Counted from the stretch's first letter, positions 19,310-33,222 are shown. The stretch is DNA of 37,011 nt from Timonella senegalensis JC301 (GCF_000312125.1 NZ_HE978643.1:560142-597152); one strand, 5' to 3'. Notes: generated by a model from the sequence alone, not told the origin. Made by a program: numbers and translations.

Positions 19310-19315
19310 GGCTCT

Positions 19316-19579
19316 CTACGCCTCTTGGTTGTCGCTGCCTACGATCGTGCACGTGGCGAAGGGTGGCGACCAGGTCAAAGAAAACGAAGCGGTCGCGTTG
19401 GGGTCGGCGGAGTGAATCGCCCGCAGCTCACAGTCTCTTTGGGCATCCTCGTACCCGCGCTGCGCATAGTAGCCTGCGAGGAGCATTGCGAACACGACCA
19501 TGAGCGCCGTCACGAGGCGTCCTGCTCTGCTCGAATTGCCGTCTGTGTAGGGGTTATGCACGCTGTCGTGATTGCTCAT
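19316..19579 (-). CDS. Small single-pass membrane protein (hypothetical)
   Basis: 87 residues. A short polar N-terminus and then one transmembrane helix (about 21-38: LVTALMVVFAMLLAGYY), followed by an outer tail with two cysteines (RDCELRA, FATCTIV). Family not recognised. It ends 6 bases before the GH3 lipoprotein start on the same strand, so the two are probably co-transcribed. Confidence 0.7.
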   Translation of the reverse strand: MSNHDSVHNPYTDGNSSRAGRLVTALMVVFAMLLAGYYAQRGYEDAQRDCELRAIHSADPNATASFSLTWSPPFATCTIVGSDNQEA

Positions 19580-19618
19580 GAACCCAGATTACCTATGTGA
19601 GGGTGGAGTGCGATGGCG

Positions 19619-20674
19619 TTACGAAGCAGTCGATGGGATGAGAAGCACCTTGCCCGTGGTCTTGCGCCCCTCAACCGCGTGGTGCGCCTCGCCGGCCTGC
19701 TCGAGCGGGTATGTCGCTCCCACGGACACGGTAAGCGTGCCCTGGGTAATCCACGTATGCAGGTCATTCATCCGGGACTCAAGTTCACGCCGGGTCAGCA
19801 CGAAGTGCGCAAGCGTGGGGCGTGTGACGGTGAGCGAGCCGTGCGCGTTGAGCTGTTGCAGATCGAACGGGGGAACCTGACCGGATGAGCCGCCGAAGAG
19901 GACAAGGGTGCCGCGGATCCGTAGGCTCGCGAGCGAGGCGTCGAAGGTTGTCTTGCCCACCCCGTCGTAGACCACATCGACTCCGTCGCCCCGACCATCG
20001 CCAACGTGGTGCTCGGTGTGGCTGCGCAACTCTCTCGCTGCAGCGCGTACCTCTGGCGGGAGCTGCGTGGTGATGTCTTCCATCTCGGAGTACAGAATCG
20101 CCCGGGACGCCCCGGCAGCGAGCGAGAGCTCGGCCTTGTCCCGAGTGGACACTGTGGTAATCACCCTGGCGCCCAGCGCGACCGCGATCTGGGTGAGCAG
20201 GAGGCCGACGCCGCCTGCACCGGCATGGATGAGGGCGATGTCGCCTGGCGAGATTCGGAAGCTGGAGGTTGCGAGGTAGTGCGCGGTCAGGCCCTGAAGC
20301 CGCACGGCCGCTGCGGTCGTAAGGTCTACTCCCGCTGGGACGAGGACGGCGTTTGAGGCGGGCACGATCGCATGGGTTGCGTATGATCCGGGAGCGGCGT
20401 CCCACGAAATCTGGTCTCCCGCAGTGAATCCGGATGTTTCCTCGCCCACCGCAAGGACAGTTCCTGAACCCTCGCTGCCAAGTACGTGAGGGTAGGGCAC
20501 CTTGTACACACCTGCACGGCGGTACATGTCGATGAAGTTCACGCCCGCCGCAGCGACCCGCACGAGGAGTTCTCCCGGGCCCGGTGTGGGTGGATCAAAG
20601 CGCTCGACCTGCACGGTCGTGTAATCGCCCGGGGCGTTGACGACGATTCTTGCTGCTGACGTGTCCTTGGTCAT
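19619..20674 (-). CDS. NADPH:quinone oxidoreductase (zinc-independent MDR family)
   Basis: A 351-residue medium-chain dehydrogenase/reductase. The N-terminal GroES-like domain includes VRVAAAGVNFIDMYRRAGVY and PHVLGSEGSGTVLAVG. The Rossmann domain has the nucleotide motif HAGAGGVGLLLTQIA (about 150-164) and VDVVYDGVGKTTFDASL. It lacks the zinc-ligand cysteines of alcohol dehydrogenases, as expected for quinone reductases. About 25 residues longer than E. coli QorA, mostly through a charged insertion around 200-230 (AARELRSHTEHHVGDGRGDG). It is divergent from argC. Confidence 0.92.
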   Translation of the reverse strand: MTKDTSAARIVVNAPGDYTTVQVERFDPPTPGPGELLVRVAAAGVNFIDMYRRAGVYKVPYPHVLGSEGSGTVLAVGEETSGFTAGDQISWDAAPGSYATHAIVPASNAVLVPAGVDLTTAAAVRLQGLTAHYLATSSFRISPGDIALIHAGAGGVGLLLTQIAVALGARVITTVSTRDKAELSLAAGASRAILYSEMEDITTQLPPEVRAAARELRSHTEHHVGDGRGDGVDVVYDGVGKTTFDASLASLRIRGTLVLFGGSSGQVPPFDLQQLNAHGSLTVTRPTLAHFVLTRRELESRMNDLHTWITQGTLTVSVGATYPLEQAGEAHHAVEGRKTTGKVLLIPSTAS

Positions 20675-20768
20675 AGTCCTACCGTATGCTCATTGGAGGG
20701 CCGATGAAAGCGCTGAGGCATGCGCGAGTTCTGTCCCGAAGAATGACCGTGTCTCGATGTGAGACACG

Positions 20769-20805
20769 ACTGTATTTTTTTACAGTGCGGTGTATTGTTA
20801 TGCAC
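20769..20805 (+). promoter_or_regulatory. Two probable ARG boxes at the argC start
   Basis: ACTGTA-TTTTTT-TACAGT (20769-20786) is a perfect inverted repeat. GTGTATTGTTATGCAC (20790-20805) is a 16-bp near-palindrome that overlaps the argC ATG and, on my recollection of the mycobacterial ArgR operator core, matches it at most positions. The centres are 20 bp apart, close to the spacing expected for adjacent sites bound by one ArgR hexamer. argR lies in the same operon, so feedback repression by arginine is the likely function. Confidence 0.65.
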
Positions 20806-21870
20806 ATGGTAGTCAAAGTTGCAGTCGCGGGAGCGAGTGGATATGCGGGTGGAGAAACCCTGCGTATCCTCGCCGATCATCCTGGCGTAGAGATAGGCGC
20901 CCTCACGGCGCACAGCAGTGCAGGTACGTTGCTTTCGGAGCACCAGCCGCATATTCGCACTCTCGCCGACCGACGCCTCGTGGCTACCACCGCTGAGAAT
21001 CTCGCAGGCCATGACGTTGTCATCCTCGCCCTGCCCCACGGAGCAAGCGGCCAGATCGCTGCACAACTTCCGGCCGAAACCCTCGTAATCGATCTCGGAG
21101 CGGACCACAGGCTCGAGGACGCCGGGGACTGGGAAGAGTATTACGGAAGCCCCCACGCCGGAACGTGGACGTACGGCATGCCCGAGTTAATCGTCGAAAA
21201 GGGAAACAGTGCTGCAAAGCAGCGCGCCAATCTGGCGGCCGCAACCCGGATTGCCGTCCCGGGCTGCAATGTCACCGCCGTGACCCTCGGGCTCGCTCCG
21301 GGCATCAGCGCGGGTCTCGCGAGCGCGGTGGACATCGTCTCAATGCTGGCTGTGGGCTACTCGGGCGCGGGTAAGGCGCTCAAGCCGCACCTGCTCGCCG
21401 CGGAGGCTCTCGGCAACGCGCAGCCCTACGCTGTGGGCGGCACCCACCGGCATATCCCAGAGATTGGCCAGAACCTACGCCACGCCGGAGCGGATGACTT
21501 CTCAATCTCCTTCACTCCCGTCCTGGTTCCAATGTCCCGCGGGATTCTCGCAACCATCACGGCCAAGCTTGCCCCCGGAGCGCCCGTGCCCACCACGGAA
21601 CAGCTGCACCAGGTGTGGAGCGCCGCATACGAGGGCGAACAGTTCGTCCACGTGCTCCCGCAGGGCGTGTGGCCTACCACCGCCAGCGTGGTCGGCGCGA
21701 ACACGGCTCTCATCCAGGTTGCATGGGACGCCAAGGCGCAGCGCATCGTGGCGGTCGCGGCAATCGACAACCTCGTTAAGGGAACGGCTGGAGCGGCCAT
21801 CCAATCCATGAACATTGCGCTCGGGCTCGAGGAGAACCTCGGGCTGAGCGTGCAGGGAGTAGCACCATGA
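20800..21870 (+). CDS. argC: N-acetyl-gamma-glutamyl-phosphate reductase ArgC
   Basis: NADPH-dependent reduction of N-acetylglutamyl phosphate, third step of arginine synthesis. About 354-356 residues. The N-terminal nucleotide motif is [18 protein letters not shown]. The catalytic Cys is in [22 protein letters not shown] is the conserved C-terminal His motif. An open frame runs further upstream to 20686, but it is not conserved. Candidate starts are ATG 20800 (MHMVV) and ATG 20806 (MVVKV). There is no Shine-Dalgarno, so a leaderless start is possible. The stop overlaps the argJ start (ATGA). Confidence 0.96.
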   Translation: MHMVVKVAVAGASGYAGGETLRILADHPGVEIGALTAHSSAGTLLSEHQPHIRTLADRRLVATTAENLAGHDVVILALPHGASGQIAAQLPAETLVIDLGADHRLEDAGDWEEYYGSPHAGTWTYGMPELIVEKGNSAAKQRANLAAATRIAVPGCNVTAVTLGLAPGISAGLASAVDIVSMLAVGYSGAGKALKPHLLAAEALGNAQPYAVGGTHRHIPEIGQNLRHAGADDFSISFTPVLVPMSRGILATITAKLAPGAPVPTTEQLHQVWSAAYEGEQFVHVLPQGVWPTTASVVGANTALIQVAWDAKAQRIVAVAAIDNLVKGTAGAAIQSMNIALGLEENLGLSVQGVAP

Positions 21871-23030
21871 GCGTCACCACACCAGCAGGATTCCGGGCGG
21901 CAGGCGTCGTCGCGGGGATCAAGTCCTCGGGAAACAAGGACGTCGCCCTCGTCATCAATGACGGCCCACTCGACGTTGCGGCAGCAGTCCTCACGTCCAA
22001 TCGCGTGCATGCCGCTCCTGTGGCGTGGTCGCGCCAGGCAATCTCGGACGGCCGCGCGCGTGCAGTCATCCTGAACTCCGGTGGCGCAAACGCGTGTACC
22101 GGCGCGCAGGGTTTTGCCGACACACACAAAACGGCGGAGTACGTGGCCGAGAAGCTCGAATTCTCCGCCCAAGACGTCATCGTGTGCTCGACAGGCCTGA
22201 TCGGCGAGTTGCTCCCCATGGACAAGCTCCTCGCGGGAGTCGATGCGACCGTGGAGGGCCTGTCAGTGGACGGCGGCGTGGCCGCGGCCGAGGCGATCAT
22301 GACCACGGACACCGTGGCGAAGACCGCAACATTTGAGGGCGACGGTTGGTCGATCGGTGGAATGGCCAAGGGCGCAGGCATGCTCGCGCCGGGCCTCGCC
22401 ACGATGCTGTGCGTCATCACCACGGACGCAGTCATCGACTCAGCCACCGCAGACCAAGCGCTGCGTGCGGCAACCCGCGTCACCTTTGACCGCGTGGACT
22501 CGGACGGGTGCATGTCCACGAATGACACCGTCACGCTGCTCGCCTCGGGCGCTTCAGAGGTCGCCGTGCCTGCGCAGGAGTTCACGGATGCCCTGACCCA
22601 GGTCTGCGCGAGCCTGGCCCGCCAGCTCGTGGCGGACGCCGAAGGTGCCACGCACGACATTGCGGTGACCGTGGTCAACGCGACGAGCGAGGACGCGGCA
22701 GTGGCCGTCGCCCGTGCCGTGACCCGATCGAACCTCTTCAAGGCTGCCGTGTTTGGCAACGACCCCAACTGGGGGCGCGTGCTCTCCGCAGTGGGAACTG
22801 TGCCAGAGGATGTTGCACCCTTCGACGCCGACCAACTCGACGTCTCCATCAACGGCGTGCAGATCTGCCGTGCCGGGGGAGTCGGGGCGGACCGCAAGCT
22901 CGTGGATCTGGCTTCCGCTCGCGAGGTGACGGTGGACATCGACCTGCACGCTGGAACCGAGACCGCGACCATCTGGACGAACGACCTGACCCACGACTAC
23001 GTCCACGAGAACAGCGCGTACTCATCATGA
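21867..23030 (+). CDS. argJ: Glutamate N-acetyltransferase ArgJ
   Basis: Ornithine acetyltransferase that recycles the acetyl group from N-acetylornithine to glutamate; some homologues also use acetyl-CoA. 387 residues. It self-cleaves before the nucleophile Thr in [21 protein letters not shown], here about Thr179. Other family motifs are [15 protein letters not shown] and GNDPNWGRV. No separate argA is seen. Overlaps argC and argB by ATGA at each end. Confidence 0.97.
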   Translation: MSVTTPAGFRAAGVVAGIKSSGNKDVALVINDGPLDVAAAVLTSNRVHAAPVAWSRQAISDGRARAVILNSGGANACTGAQGFADTHKTAEYVAEKLEFSAQDVIVCSTGLIGELLPMDKLLAGVDATVEGLSVDGGVAAAEAIMTTDTVAKTATFEGDGWSIGGMAKGAGMLAPGLATMLCVITTDAVIDSATADQALRAATRVTFDRVDSDGCMSTNDTVTLLASGASEVAVPAQEFTDALTQVCASLARQLVADAEGATHDIAVTVVNATSEDAAVAVARAVTRSNLFKAAVFGNDPNWGRVLSAVGTVPEDVAPFDADQLDVSINGVQICRAGGVGADRKLVDLASAREVTVDIDLHAGTETATIWTNDLTHDYVHENSAYSS

Positions 23031-24043
23031 CCTCAACTCAACCCGCACAGAACCAAGTCCAATCCGAGCAGCACGACATGCTCGCCGAGCTCACGCCGAT
23101 CCACAAGGCTGAGGTCCTTCTCGAGGCCCTCCCATGGCTCCAAAAGTTCAAGGGTGCTCTCGTGGTGGTCAAGTATGGCGGAAACGCCATGATTGATGAG
23201 GAACTCAAGGCTGCGTTCGCGCAGGACATGGTGTTCCTGCGCCACGTCGGACTGCGCCCCGTTGTGGTCCACGGCGGTGGCCCGCAGATCTCCTCCATGC
23301 TGGCCCGGCTTGGAATTGAAAGCGAGTTCCGCGGTGGATTCCGCGTGACCACCCCCGAGGCCATGGACGTTGTGCGCATGGTGCTGACCGGCAAGGTGTC
23401 GCGCGAGCTCGTGGGACTGCTCAACGCCCACGGCCCCTACGCCGTGGGGCTGTCCGGAGAGGACGGCGGGCTCTTCTAGGCGCAGCGCCGCACGGCAACC
23501 GTCAACGGAGAGTCTGTGGACGTCGGGCTCGTCGGCGACGTGGTCAAGGTCAACCCTCAGGCGGTGTCCGACCTGCTCGACTCTGGCCGAATTCCCGTGG
23601 TCTCCACAGTGGCCCCGGACATCGACGACCCCACAACCGTGCTCAACATCAATGCAGACACCGCCGCCTCGGCGCTCGCAGTCGCTCTCGGCGCTCGCAA
23701 GCTCATCGTGCTGACGGATGTCGAGGGCCTGTACACGAACTGGCCAGACAAGGGATCGCTCGTTTCCCAGATCGAGGCTTCTCAGCTCGCGAAGCTTCTG
23801 CCCTCGCTCGAATCCGGGATGGTCCCCAAGATGGAGGCCTGCCTGCGGGCGGTAGAGGGCGGCATCAGCGAGGCTCACGTGATTGACGGCCGCGTCGCCC
23901 ACTCGGTTCTCATGGAGGTTTTCACCTCCAAGGGAATCGGAACCATGGTCGTCCCAACGGCCACGGTCCATGGCGACTCCTCTCCATCAGACGTTGCGCC
24001 AACCGCTCTACACACCGACGCTGGCACCAAGGACGCACAATGA
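23027..24043 (+). pseudogene. argB: Acetylglutamate kinase ArgB, interrupted by in-frame TAG
   Basis: Phosphorylates N-acetylglutamate with ATP, step 2 of arginine synthesis. The whole 338-residue frame is homologous to ArgB, but codon 151 (23477-23479) is TAG, in the segment [10 protein letters not shown][14 protein letters not shown]. Homologues have an amino acid there (often GLFTA). Upstream: [29 protein letters not shown]. Downstream in the same frame: [45 protein letters not shown]. No other damage is seen, so the change is one substitution. Either a real nonsense mutation, readthrough, a split protein or a base error. The start overlaps argJ and the stop overlaps argD. Confidence 0.9.
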
Positions 24044-25326
24044 CCGAGCACACACCACCAACCCCAACCGACCCAAACGCAGCGGCGCTGGCCGGGGCGA
24101 ACTCCGACCTCGCGGCAACCTCGTCCCAGTCCTGGACCGACCGCTACTCGCACTCCGTCATGGACACGTTTGGCACGCCGCAGCGCGTGCTCGTACGCGG
24201 CGAAGGCGTGTACGTGTGGGACGCAGATGGGAAGCGTTACCTGGACCTGCTCGCGGGGATTGCAGTGAATGCACTGGGTCATGCTCACCCAACCCTGACC
24301 GCCGCGATTAGCGCGCAGTTGGGGACGCTCGGACATGTGTCGAACTTCTTTGGCAGCCCCACCCAGATCGCGCTCGCGGAAACGCTTCTCAATCTGGCCG
24401 GAGCGCCGGAGGGATCCAGGGTCTTCTTTGCCAACTCAGGTACCGAGGCCAACGAAGCGCTGTTCAAGATGGCGCGCCGTACGGGCCGCCGCCGCATTCT
24501 CGCGCTCGAGGGTGCGTTCCACGGCCGGACCATGGGCGCCCTTGCGCTTACGCACAAGGCCGCCTATCGCGAGCCGTTCGAGCCGCTCCCCGCGGGCGTC
24601 GAATGGCTCCCATTCGGGGACCTCGAGGCACTCGAGCAGGCATTCGCCACCAACGGCGAGGACGTTGCAGCACTCTTCATCGAGCCGCTCCAGGGCGAGG
24701 CTGGAGTGCGCCCGCTTCCCGTTGGATACCTGACCCGAGCACGCGAACTCACCCGGGAACACGGAGCTCTTCTCGCGCTAGACGAGGTGCAAACCGGCGT
24801 GGGAAGGACAGGTGCTTGGTTCGCACACCAGGTGCCAACCATCGGTGAGGGTGTGGTCCCGGATGTCATGTCCCTGGCTAAGGGGCTCGGCGGGGGCATC
24901 CCCATCGGTGCGGTCGTGGCCTTCGGAACCCACGCCGCGACCCTGCTTGGCCGCGGCCAGCACGGCACGACGTTCGGCGGAAACCCCGTAGCGGCGGCAG
25001 CCGCCCTCACCACCCTCACCGTGATTGACCGGGACGAGGTCCTGGACAACGTCAACGCAGTAGGGGAGCAGCTCCGCACGGACATCGCGGAACTGCACCA
25101 CCCACTCATCGCGGGCGTGCGTGGTCAGGGCCTACTGATCGCGATCCAGCTCACTGGGGAACACTCGTCGAAAATCGCGGCCAGGGCACTGGACGCCGGA
25201 TTCATCGTCAACGCCGTGAATCCTCAGGCAATCCGGTTGGCTCCACCTCTGATCATCACGAGCGCCCAGCTCGAACCGTTTGTTGAATTTTTGTCCAGCC
25301 TGCCGCGCACCGCGGACGAACTCTAG
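24040..25326 (+). CDS. argD: Acetylornithine aminotransferase ArgD
   Basis: PLP-dependent class III transaminase that converts N-acetylglutamate semialdehyde to N-acetylornithine. 428 residues. Motifs: [36 protein letters not shown], and the PLP lysine in [14 protein letters not shown] (about Lys281). About 30 extra residues at the N-terminus (Thr/Pro/Ala-rich) are unusual but in frame from the ATG that overlaps the argB stop. Translation coupling to argB would be affected by the TAG in that gene. Confidence 0.96.
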   Translation: MTEHTPPTPTDPNAAALAGANSDLAATSSQSWTDRYSHSVMDTFGTPQRVLVRGEGVYVWDADGKRYLDLLAGIAVNALGHAHPTLTAAISAQLGTLGHVSNFFGSPTQIALAETLLNLAGAPEGSRVFFANSGTEANEALFKMARRTGRRRILALEGAFHGRTMGALALTHKAAYREPFEPLPAGVEWLPFGDLEALEQAFATNGEDVAALFIEPLQGEAGVRPLPVGYLTRARELTREHGALLALDEVQTGVGRTGAWFAHQVPTIGEGVVPDVMSLAKGLGGGIPIGAVVAFGTHAATLLGRGQHGTTFGGNPVAAAAALTTLTVIDRDEVLDNVNAVGEQLRTDIAELHHPLIAGVRGQGLLIAIQLTGEHSSKIAARALDAGFIVNAVNPQAIRLAPPLIITSAQLEPFVEFLSSLPRTADEL

Positions 25327-25337
25327 AGGAGACCTAG

Positions 25338-26791
<1,454 letters not shown>

Positions 26792-26859
26792 AACACAACT
26801 GTCGCCGCGATGATGAGAAGATCAACGCGGAAACGTACGTAAGAAAGAGAAGTAGGGTC

Positions 26860-28101
26860 ATGACAGAACGCGTAGTACTCGCATATTCCGGTGGTTTGGA
26901 TACCTCAGTTGCTATCGGTTGGATCGGTGAGGCAACCGGTGCAGAGGTCATCGCGGTTGCCGTTGACGTAGGACAGGGCGGCGAAGACCTCGAGGTCATC
27001 CGCCAGCGTGCGCTCGACTGCGGTGCGGTGGAGGCTTACATCGCCGACGCCCGCGAGGAGTTCGCAACGGAGTACTGCATGCCAGCACTCCAGGCAAACG
27101 GTCTGTACCTTGACCGCTACCCGCTGGTTTCCGCGCTGTCGCGCCCAACCATCGTCAAGCACCTCGTGCGCGCTGCTCGCCAGTTTGGCGCGACCACTGT
27201 TGCGCACGGCTGCACAGGTAAGGGCAACGACCAGGTCCGCTTTGAGGTGGGTATCACCTCGCTTGCACCAGACCTCAAGTGCCTCGCACCAGTTCGTGAC
27301 CTCGCGCTCACTCGTGAGAAGGCAATCGCCTACGCGGAGAAGCACAACCTGCCTATTGAGACCACCAAGCACAACCCATTCTCGATTGACCAGAACGTGT
27401 GGGGACGCGCAGTGGAGACGGGCTTCCTCGAGGACATCTGGAATGGCCCAACCAAGGACGTCTACAACTACACCGACGATCCTGCCTTCCCGCCGGTTGC
27501 TGACGAGGTTGTCATCACGTTCAACGCCGGTGTCCCAGTAGCAATCGACGGCGTTGCCGTAACCCCGCTTCAAGCGATCCAGGAGATGAACCGCCGGGCC
27601 GGCGCCCAGGGCATCGGCCGCATCGACATCGTCGAGGACCGCCTCGTTGGCATCAAGTCCCGCGAGATCTACGAGGCGCCTGGCGCAATCGCGCTCATTG
27701 CCGCGCACCAGGAACTCGAAAACGTGACCCTTGAGCGCGAGCAGGCCCGCTTCAAGCGCCAGGTCGAGCAGCGCTGGACAGAGCTCGTATACGACGGCAT
27801 GTGGTTCTCGCCGCTCAAGCGCTCACTCGACACCTTTATTACTGACACCCAGCGCTACGTTACCGGCGACATCCGCATGACCCTGCACGGTGGTCGCGCA
27901 ACTGTTACCGGACGCAAGTCCGAGTCGTCGCTGTACGACTTCAACCTCGCCACCTACGATGAGGGCGACTCCTTCGACCAGAGCCAGGCGCGCGGCTTCA
28001 TCGAGATCTACGGCCTGCAGGCCAAGCTCTCGGCTGCCCGTGACGTGAAGTTCGGCAACGGCGTGGACCTGTCCGGATTCACCCTGAACACGGAGAAGTG
28101 A
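26860..28101 (+). CDS. argG: Argininosuccinate synthase ArgG
   Basis: ATP-dependent condensation of citrulline and aspartate. 413 residues. N-terminal PP-loop [31 protein letters not shown], and the central [12 protein letters not shown] region are all present. Length is near the family average. Only weak ribosome-site similarity (GTAGGG) precedes the ATG. The 68-base gap from argR could hold a separate promoter, but no clear ARG box is seen in it. Confidence 0.97.
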   Translation: MTERVVLAYSGGLDTSVAIGWIGEATGAEVIAVAVDVGQGGEDLEVIRQRALDCGAVEAYIADAREEFATEYCMPALQANGLYLDRYPLVSALSRPTIVKHLVRAARQFGATTVAHGCTGKGNDQVRFEVGITSLAPDLKCLAPVRDLALTREKAIAYAEKHNLPIETTKHNPFSIDQNVWGRAVETGFLEDIWNGPTKDVYNYTDDPAFPPVADEVVITFNAGVPVAIDGVAVTPLQAIQEMNRRAGAQGIGRIDIVEDRLVGIKSREIYEAPGAIALIAAHQELENVTLEREQARFKRQVEQRWTELVYDGMWFSPLKRSLDTFITDTQRYVTGDIRMTLHGGRATVTGRKSESSLYDFNLATYDEGDSFDQSQARGFIEIYGLQAKLSAARDVKFGNGVDLSGFTLNTEK

Positions 28102-29598
<1,497 letters not shown>

Positions 29599-29616
29599 CT
29601 AGGTCGCTCGATTCCC

Positions 29617-29662
29617 ACGGCGCCAGGTAGGAGGCTTTGCCCCTACCTGGCGCCGTTTGTCT
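29617..29662 (+). terminator. Terminator of the arg operon
   Basis: A 15-bp perfect stem (ACGGCGCCAGGTAGG at 29617-29631 with 29642-29656), an inner GGC-TTT-GCC stem, and then TTTGTCTCT after the outer arm. It lies 18 bases after the argH stop. Confidence 0.92.
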
Positions 29663-29803
29663 CTGCGAGAAACCCTCTGGTTGGCGAGCCCAAGTGTCGA
29701 GGATGGTACGGGCGAAATGTAGTCTGCGCCACACCGGGTGTGTGGGAGAAGTCCCCACCACTCTGTCGCGTTGAAATGCCTAACAGGAGAGTAGTTTCTC
29801 CCT

Positions 29804-32800
29804 ATGACCCAACAAGGTGAGCGCTTCGAGCGCCCGCCCGCACGCAGGCGGGCACAGGCATACCGCAAATTCCTTGCGGCAACTACTACATCCACCCTCG
29901 TCCTAGGCTGCGCAGCCACGGGCGTACTGTTCACGGCACTCCCTTCACAGGCGAAGGGCGACAAGCTCGTGGTAGAGGGTTCCGAAACCACCACAGACAC
30001 CGCGACGCTCCTCGCGCCGGTTGATGGCAAGTCCGCGCAGTCATCAGCCAAGAAGTCCACATCCAAGGGCAAGGATCGGACGTCCGAGCTCGCAGTCCAA
30101 GACCCCAACGAGCAGGTCGTGACAATCGTCCAGCTCGATGACACGCTAAGCGCCGCGCAACGGGACAGTGTCACTGATGCGATCATTGCGGATATCAAAG
30201 CGTCCGCAAAGGCAAAGGGGCTGAGCACCAAGGCGATTAAGGTAGTCCAGACCTACGAGAACGCATTCCACGGCGTCGCCATCGAGATGCCGCGGTTCGG
30301 CCAGGAGATCGCCGCCGAGTCCAGCGGGGTTGCAACCTCGTTTGTGGAACAGCGCTACGAGATCCCCACGACCATCCCTACCACCCCGCTCGACACCGAG
30401 GGGTACGAGCTCAAGAACGAGTCCTCGCTCGTCATGACGGGGGTCGAGCAGTCGCTGGAAAAGGGCGACGGCATGCTCATCTCCATCATCGACACGGGGC
30501 TTGAAACCACACATGAGGGCTTCGTTGACACTCTCGACACTTCCAAGATCCGGTACACCGAAGCTCAGATCGATGCCCTGCGCGCGCAGTTGGGGCAGGG
30601 GGCGAGTGGAACGTTCGTTAACAACAAGGTTCCGTTTGCGTACGACTACGCGGACAACGACAACAACGTGAACCCCACCGAGGGCGCTGACCTCGACCAC
30701 GGAACCCACGTGGCGGGCATCGCAGCCGCCAATGGTGGCGAGACTATCCGCGGAGCCGCTCCAAACGCGCAGGTCATGGTCCAAAAGGTCTTCAGCGACA
30801 CCGACGAGTTCGCCGCGGACTCATGGATTCTGGCAGCGCTCGATGACGCCATGAAGATCAAGCCCGACGTCATCAACATGTCACTCGGATCATCCGCAGG
30901 CTTCACTGACTCGAGCCAGTCGCTCTACGGATCGATCTTTGAACAGCTCCGCCAAGCTGGAGTTGTCCTGTCCGTTTCAGCAGGAAACTCCCAACAGGCA
31001 GCGGTGAACAACACGAGCGGCAAGAACCTGCCATACGTGACCGACCCGGACTACGGAATTGTGGGGTCACCATCGACCTACAGCCCGAACCTCTCGATCG
31101 CCTCGATCAACAACGCACTCGCTCGGCCCTACCTGCTTGGCGGTAACGGGGACAAGGCCTATTTCAAGGCCATCACCTCGGCAGACAACTCCATCCCTGC
31201 GTTCACGGAGCTCCAAGAAGGCGATCACGCGTATGTGGTCGCTGGACTTGGCAAGCCGACGGATATTGCAGAGGCCATGTCCACGGTTCCGGCCGACCAG
31301 CGCGCCAACACAATCCTGATCATCAACCGCGGTGAGCTGTCCTTCCAGGACAAGGTGAACAACGCGGCAACGTTCGGTCCGGCCGCGGTGCTCATCGCGG
31401 ACAATGTCGAGTCCAACGAGTTCCTGAACCCTGCGATCGACTACGCGACCATGCCGGTTGCAGTCATCACCAAGGCAATGGGGGCGGCGCTCGCCGCGGC
31501 GACTACGAAGACCCTGAGCGTGTCGTCCACCTACGTGGATGCACCGGACCAGAACTTCCGCGCCTCGGCATTCTCGTCTATGGGAGTAACACCTGAACTG
31601 CAGCTTAAGCCAGACGTTGCAGCGCCGGGCGGAAACATCTACTCGGCCGTCCCAGGCGGGTACGACTGGATGTCGGGTACTTCCATGGCCGCACCACAGG
31701 TGGCCGGAATCCTGGGAACGTCAAGGAGCACATCCTGAACAACCCGGACGTCTACGGAAACCTCAGCTCTGTGCAGGCCGGTGACCTCGCACAGACTCTC
31801 ATTGTGAACACGGCGACCCCGCTGGTGAACCCGGACTCGGCCGGCAAGACCTACTACACCCCGCGCAAGCAGGGTGCAGGCCTGACCTCCGTGCCCGGCG
31901 CGCAACGCACTATGGTATCGCTCGCGGTCAAGGGTGCGGCAGACCCAACGCGGCCCACTGCATCGCTGGGAGAGTCAAAGCGGGGGTCCTACTCCTTCAA
32001 GTTCGTAGCCAAGAACTTTGGCAAGGAGTCCCAGACGTACAAGCTTGACGCGACGGCGCTGTCCGACACGATCAGCGGCGGCCTATTCCTTGAAGAGTCG
32101 ACCGACTACACCGGAAAGGGAATCTCCGTCTCCTTTGACGGCAAGAACGTCCGCAAGGGTGTCCTGACCATTCCGGCAGGCAAGAGCGCAACCGTGACCG
32201 TATCCATCAAGACGGACAAGCGGTTCGCGAACGCGGTGAAGCAAGCCGTCAACGGAACCTACATCGATGGGTTTGTTCGTCTCGTATCGGAAGACGCGCC
32301 AACCCTTGGAATCCCATTCCTAGGGTTCTACGGTGACTGGTCCAAGGCGCCCGTCTTCGACGCAAACCTTGCATCCGAACAGGAGCACATCTCCGGAACG
32401 TTCCTGTACAACACCACGTTTGGCACGATCCTTGGCGTCAACCCACTTGACCCGAACGGCATCAACAACGCGTTCGGTAACCCCGCGGAGACCATCAAGA
32501 CGGACAGGTACGTTGTGTCCGCGGCCGAGGCTGGGGGAGAGCCGAGCCAGTTCATGACCTACACGGGCATGGTGCGTAACGCAGAGTCACTCAAGTACTC
32601 GCTCGAATCCGCTCGCGGTGGCAAGTCTGTGGCCAGCCACACCTACCTCCGGGTTCCTAAGAGCTACTACTTCTCCAACGCAGGATTCATCACGTCCGCC
32701 GAGGACAACTTCGAGTCAATGCCACTATTTAGCGCGTACGACTCAAAGGGCAACGCGCTCAAGGCCGGACAGTACCGACTCGTGCAGACCGCGAAGACAT

Positions 32801-33198
32801 CTGGGCCAGGCGCAACGACCCACTCGCAATCGTTCCCAATTTCCGTTGACCTGACGGCACCTGCGCTCGCGGGCGCCACGGTCACTGGGACGGGTGCGGA
32901 CCGTGCGCTGACGCTCGCGATCAAGGATGACACCTTCCTTGCGGGACTCTCATTCCACGAGGACGCAACCGTTGGTTCGTTTGCAAGCACTCTGACCACG
33001 GACGCAAAGTACACCAAGGCCAAGGGGTCGAACGTCTACACAATCAGCGTCCCCGTTAGCGCACTCACTGCCGCATGGCAGCGTGTGAATGGGGCTGACA
33101 GCCAGCTGCCAGGACAGATCACCATGTTCGCGTGGGACTACGGCGTGAACCGCACGGTTCCGCTGACAGTCAACACGGGCCAGTTGATCAACCCGTAG
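29804..33198 (+). pseudogene. Secreted S8 subtilisin-like peptidase (C5a-peptidase/lactocepin-like), frameshifted
   Basis: Signal peptide (RRRAQAYRKFL, hydrophobic core, SQA-KG cleavage), propeptide, then the S8 domain: Asp230 (SIIDTGLE), His299 (DHGTHVAG), an inserted PA domain (about 445-575) and Ser627 (SGTSMAAPQVAG). Ten residues later the frame ends in TGA at 31738. From about 31720 the homologous sequence continues in another frame (VKEHILNNPDVYG) through a Fn3-like domain (GFYGDWSKAPVFD) to 33198. Adding one base at 31714-31719 would restore a protein of about 1131 residues. No LPXTG anchor. A short product ending at 31738 would have all catalytic residues but lack the end of the fold. 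Confidence 0.9.
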
Positions 33199-33222
33199 TG
33201 CCTCTCCGTATCGCGGAATAGA

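Noticed and set aside
21776-22972. 398-codon minus-strand frame over argJ
   Set aside because: Ser/Thr/Ala-rich antisense shadow; argJ is clearly the coding strand.
23027-24043. Genome-wide TAG recoding as explanation for argB
   Set aside because: TAG serves as a terminal stop for pheT, tsnR, argD and the S8 gene, where readthrough would not continue homologous protein.
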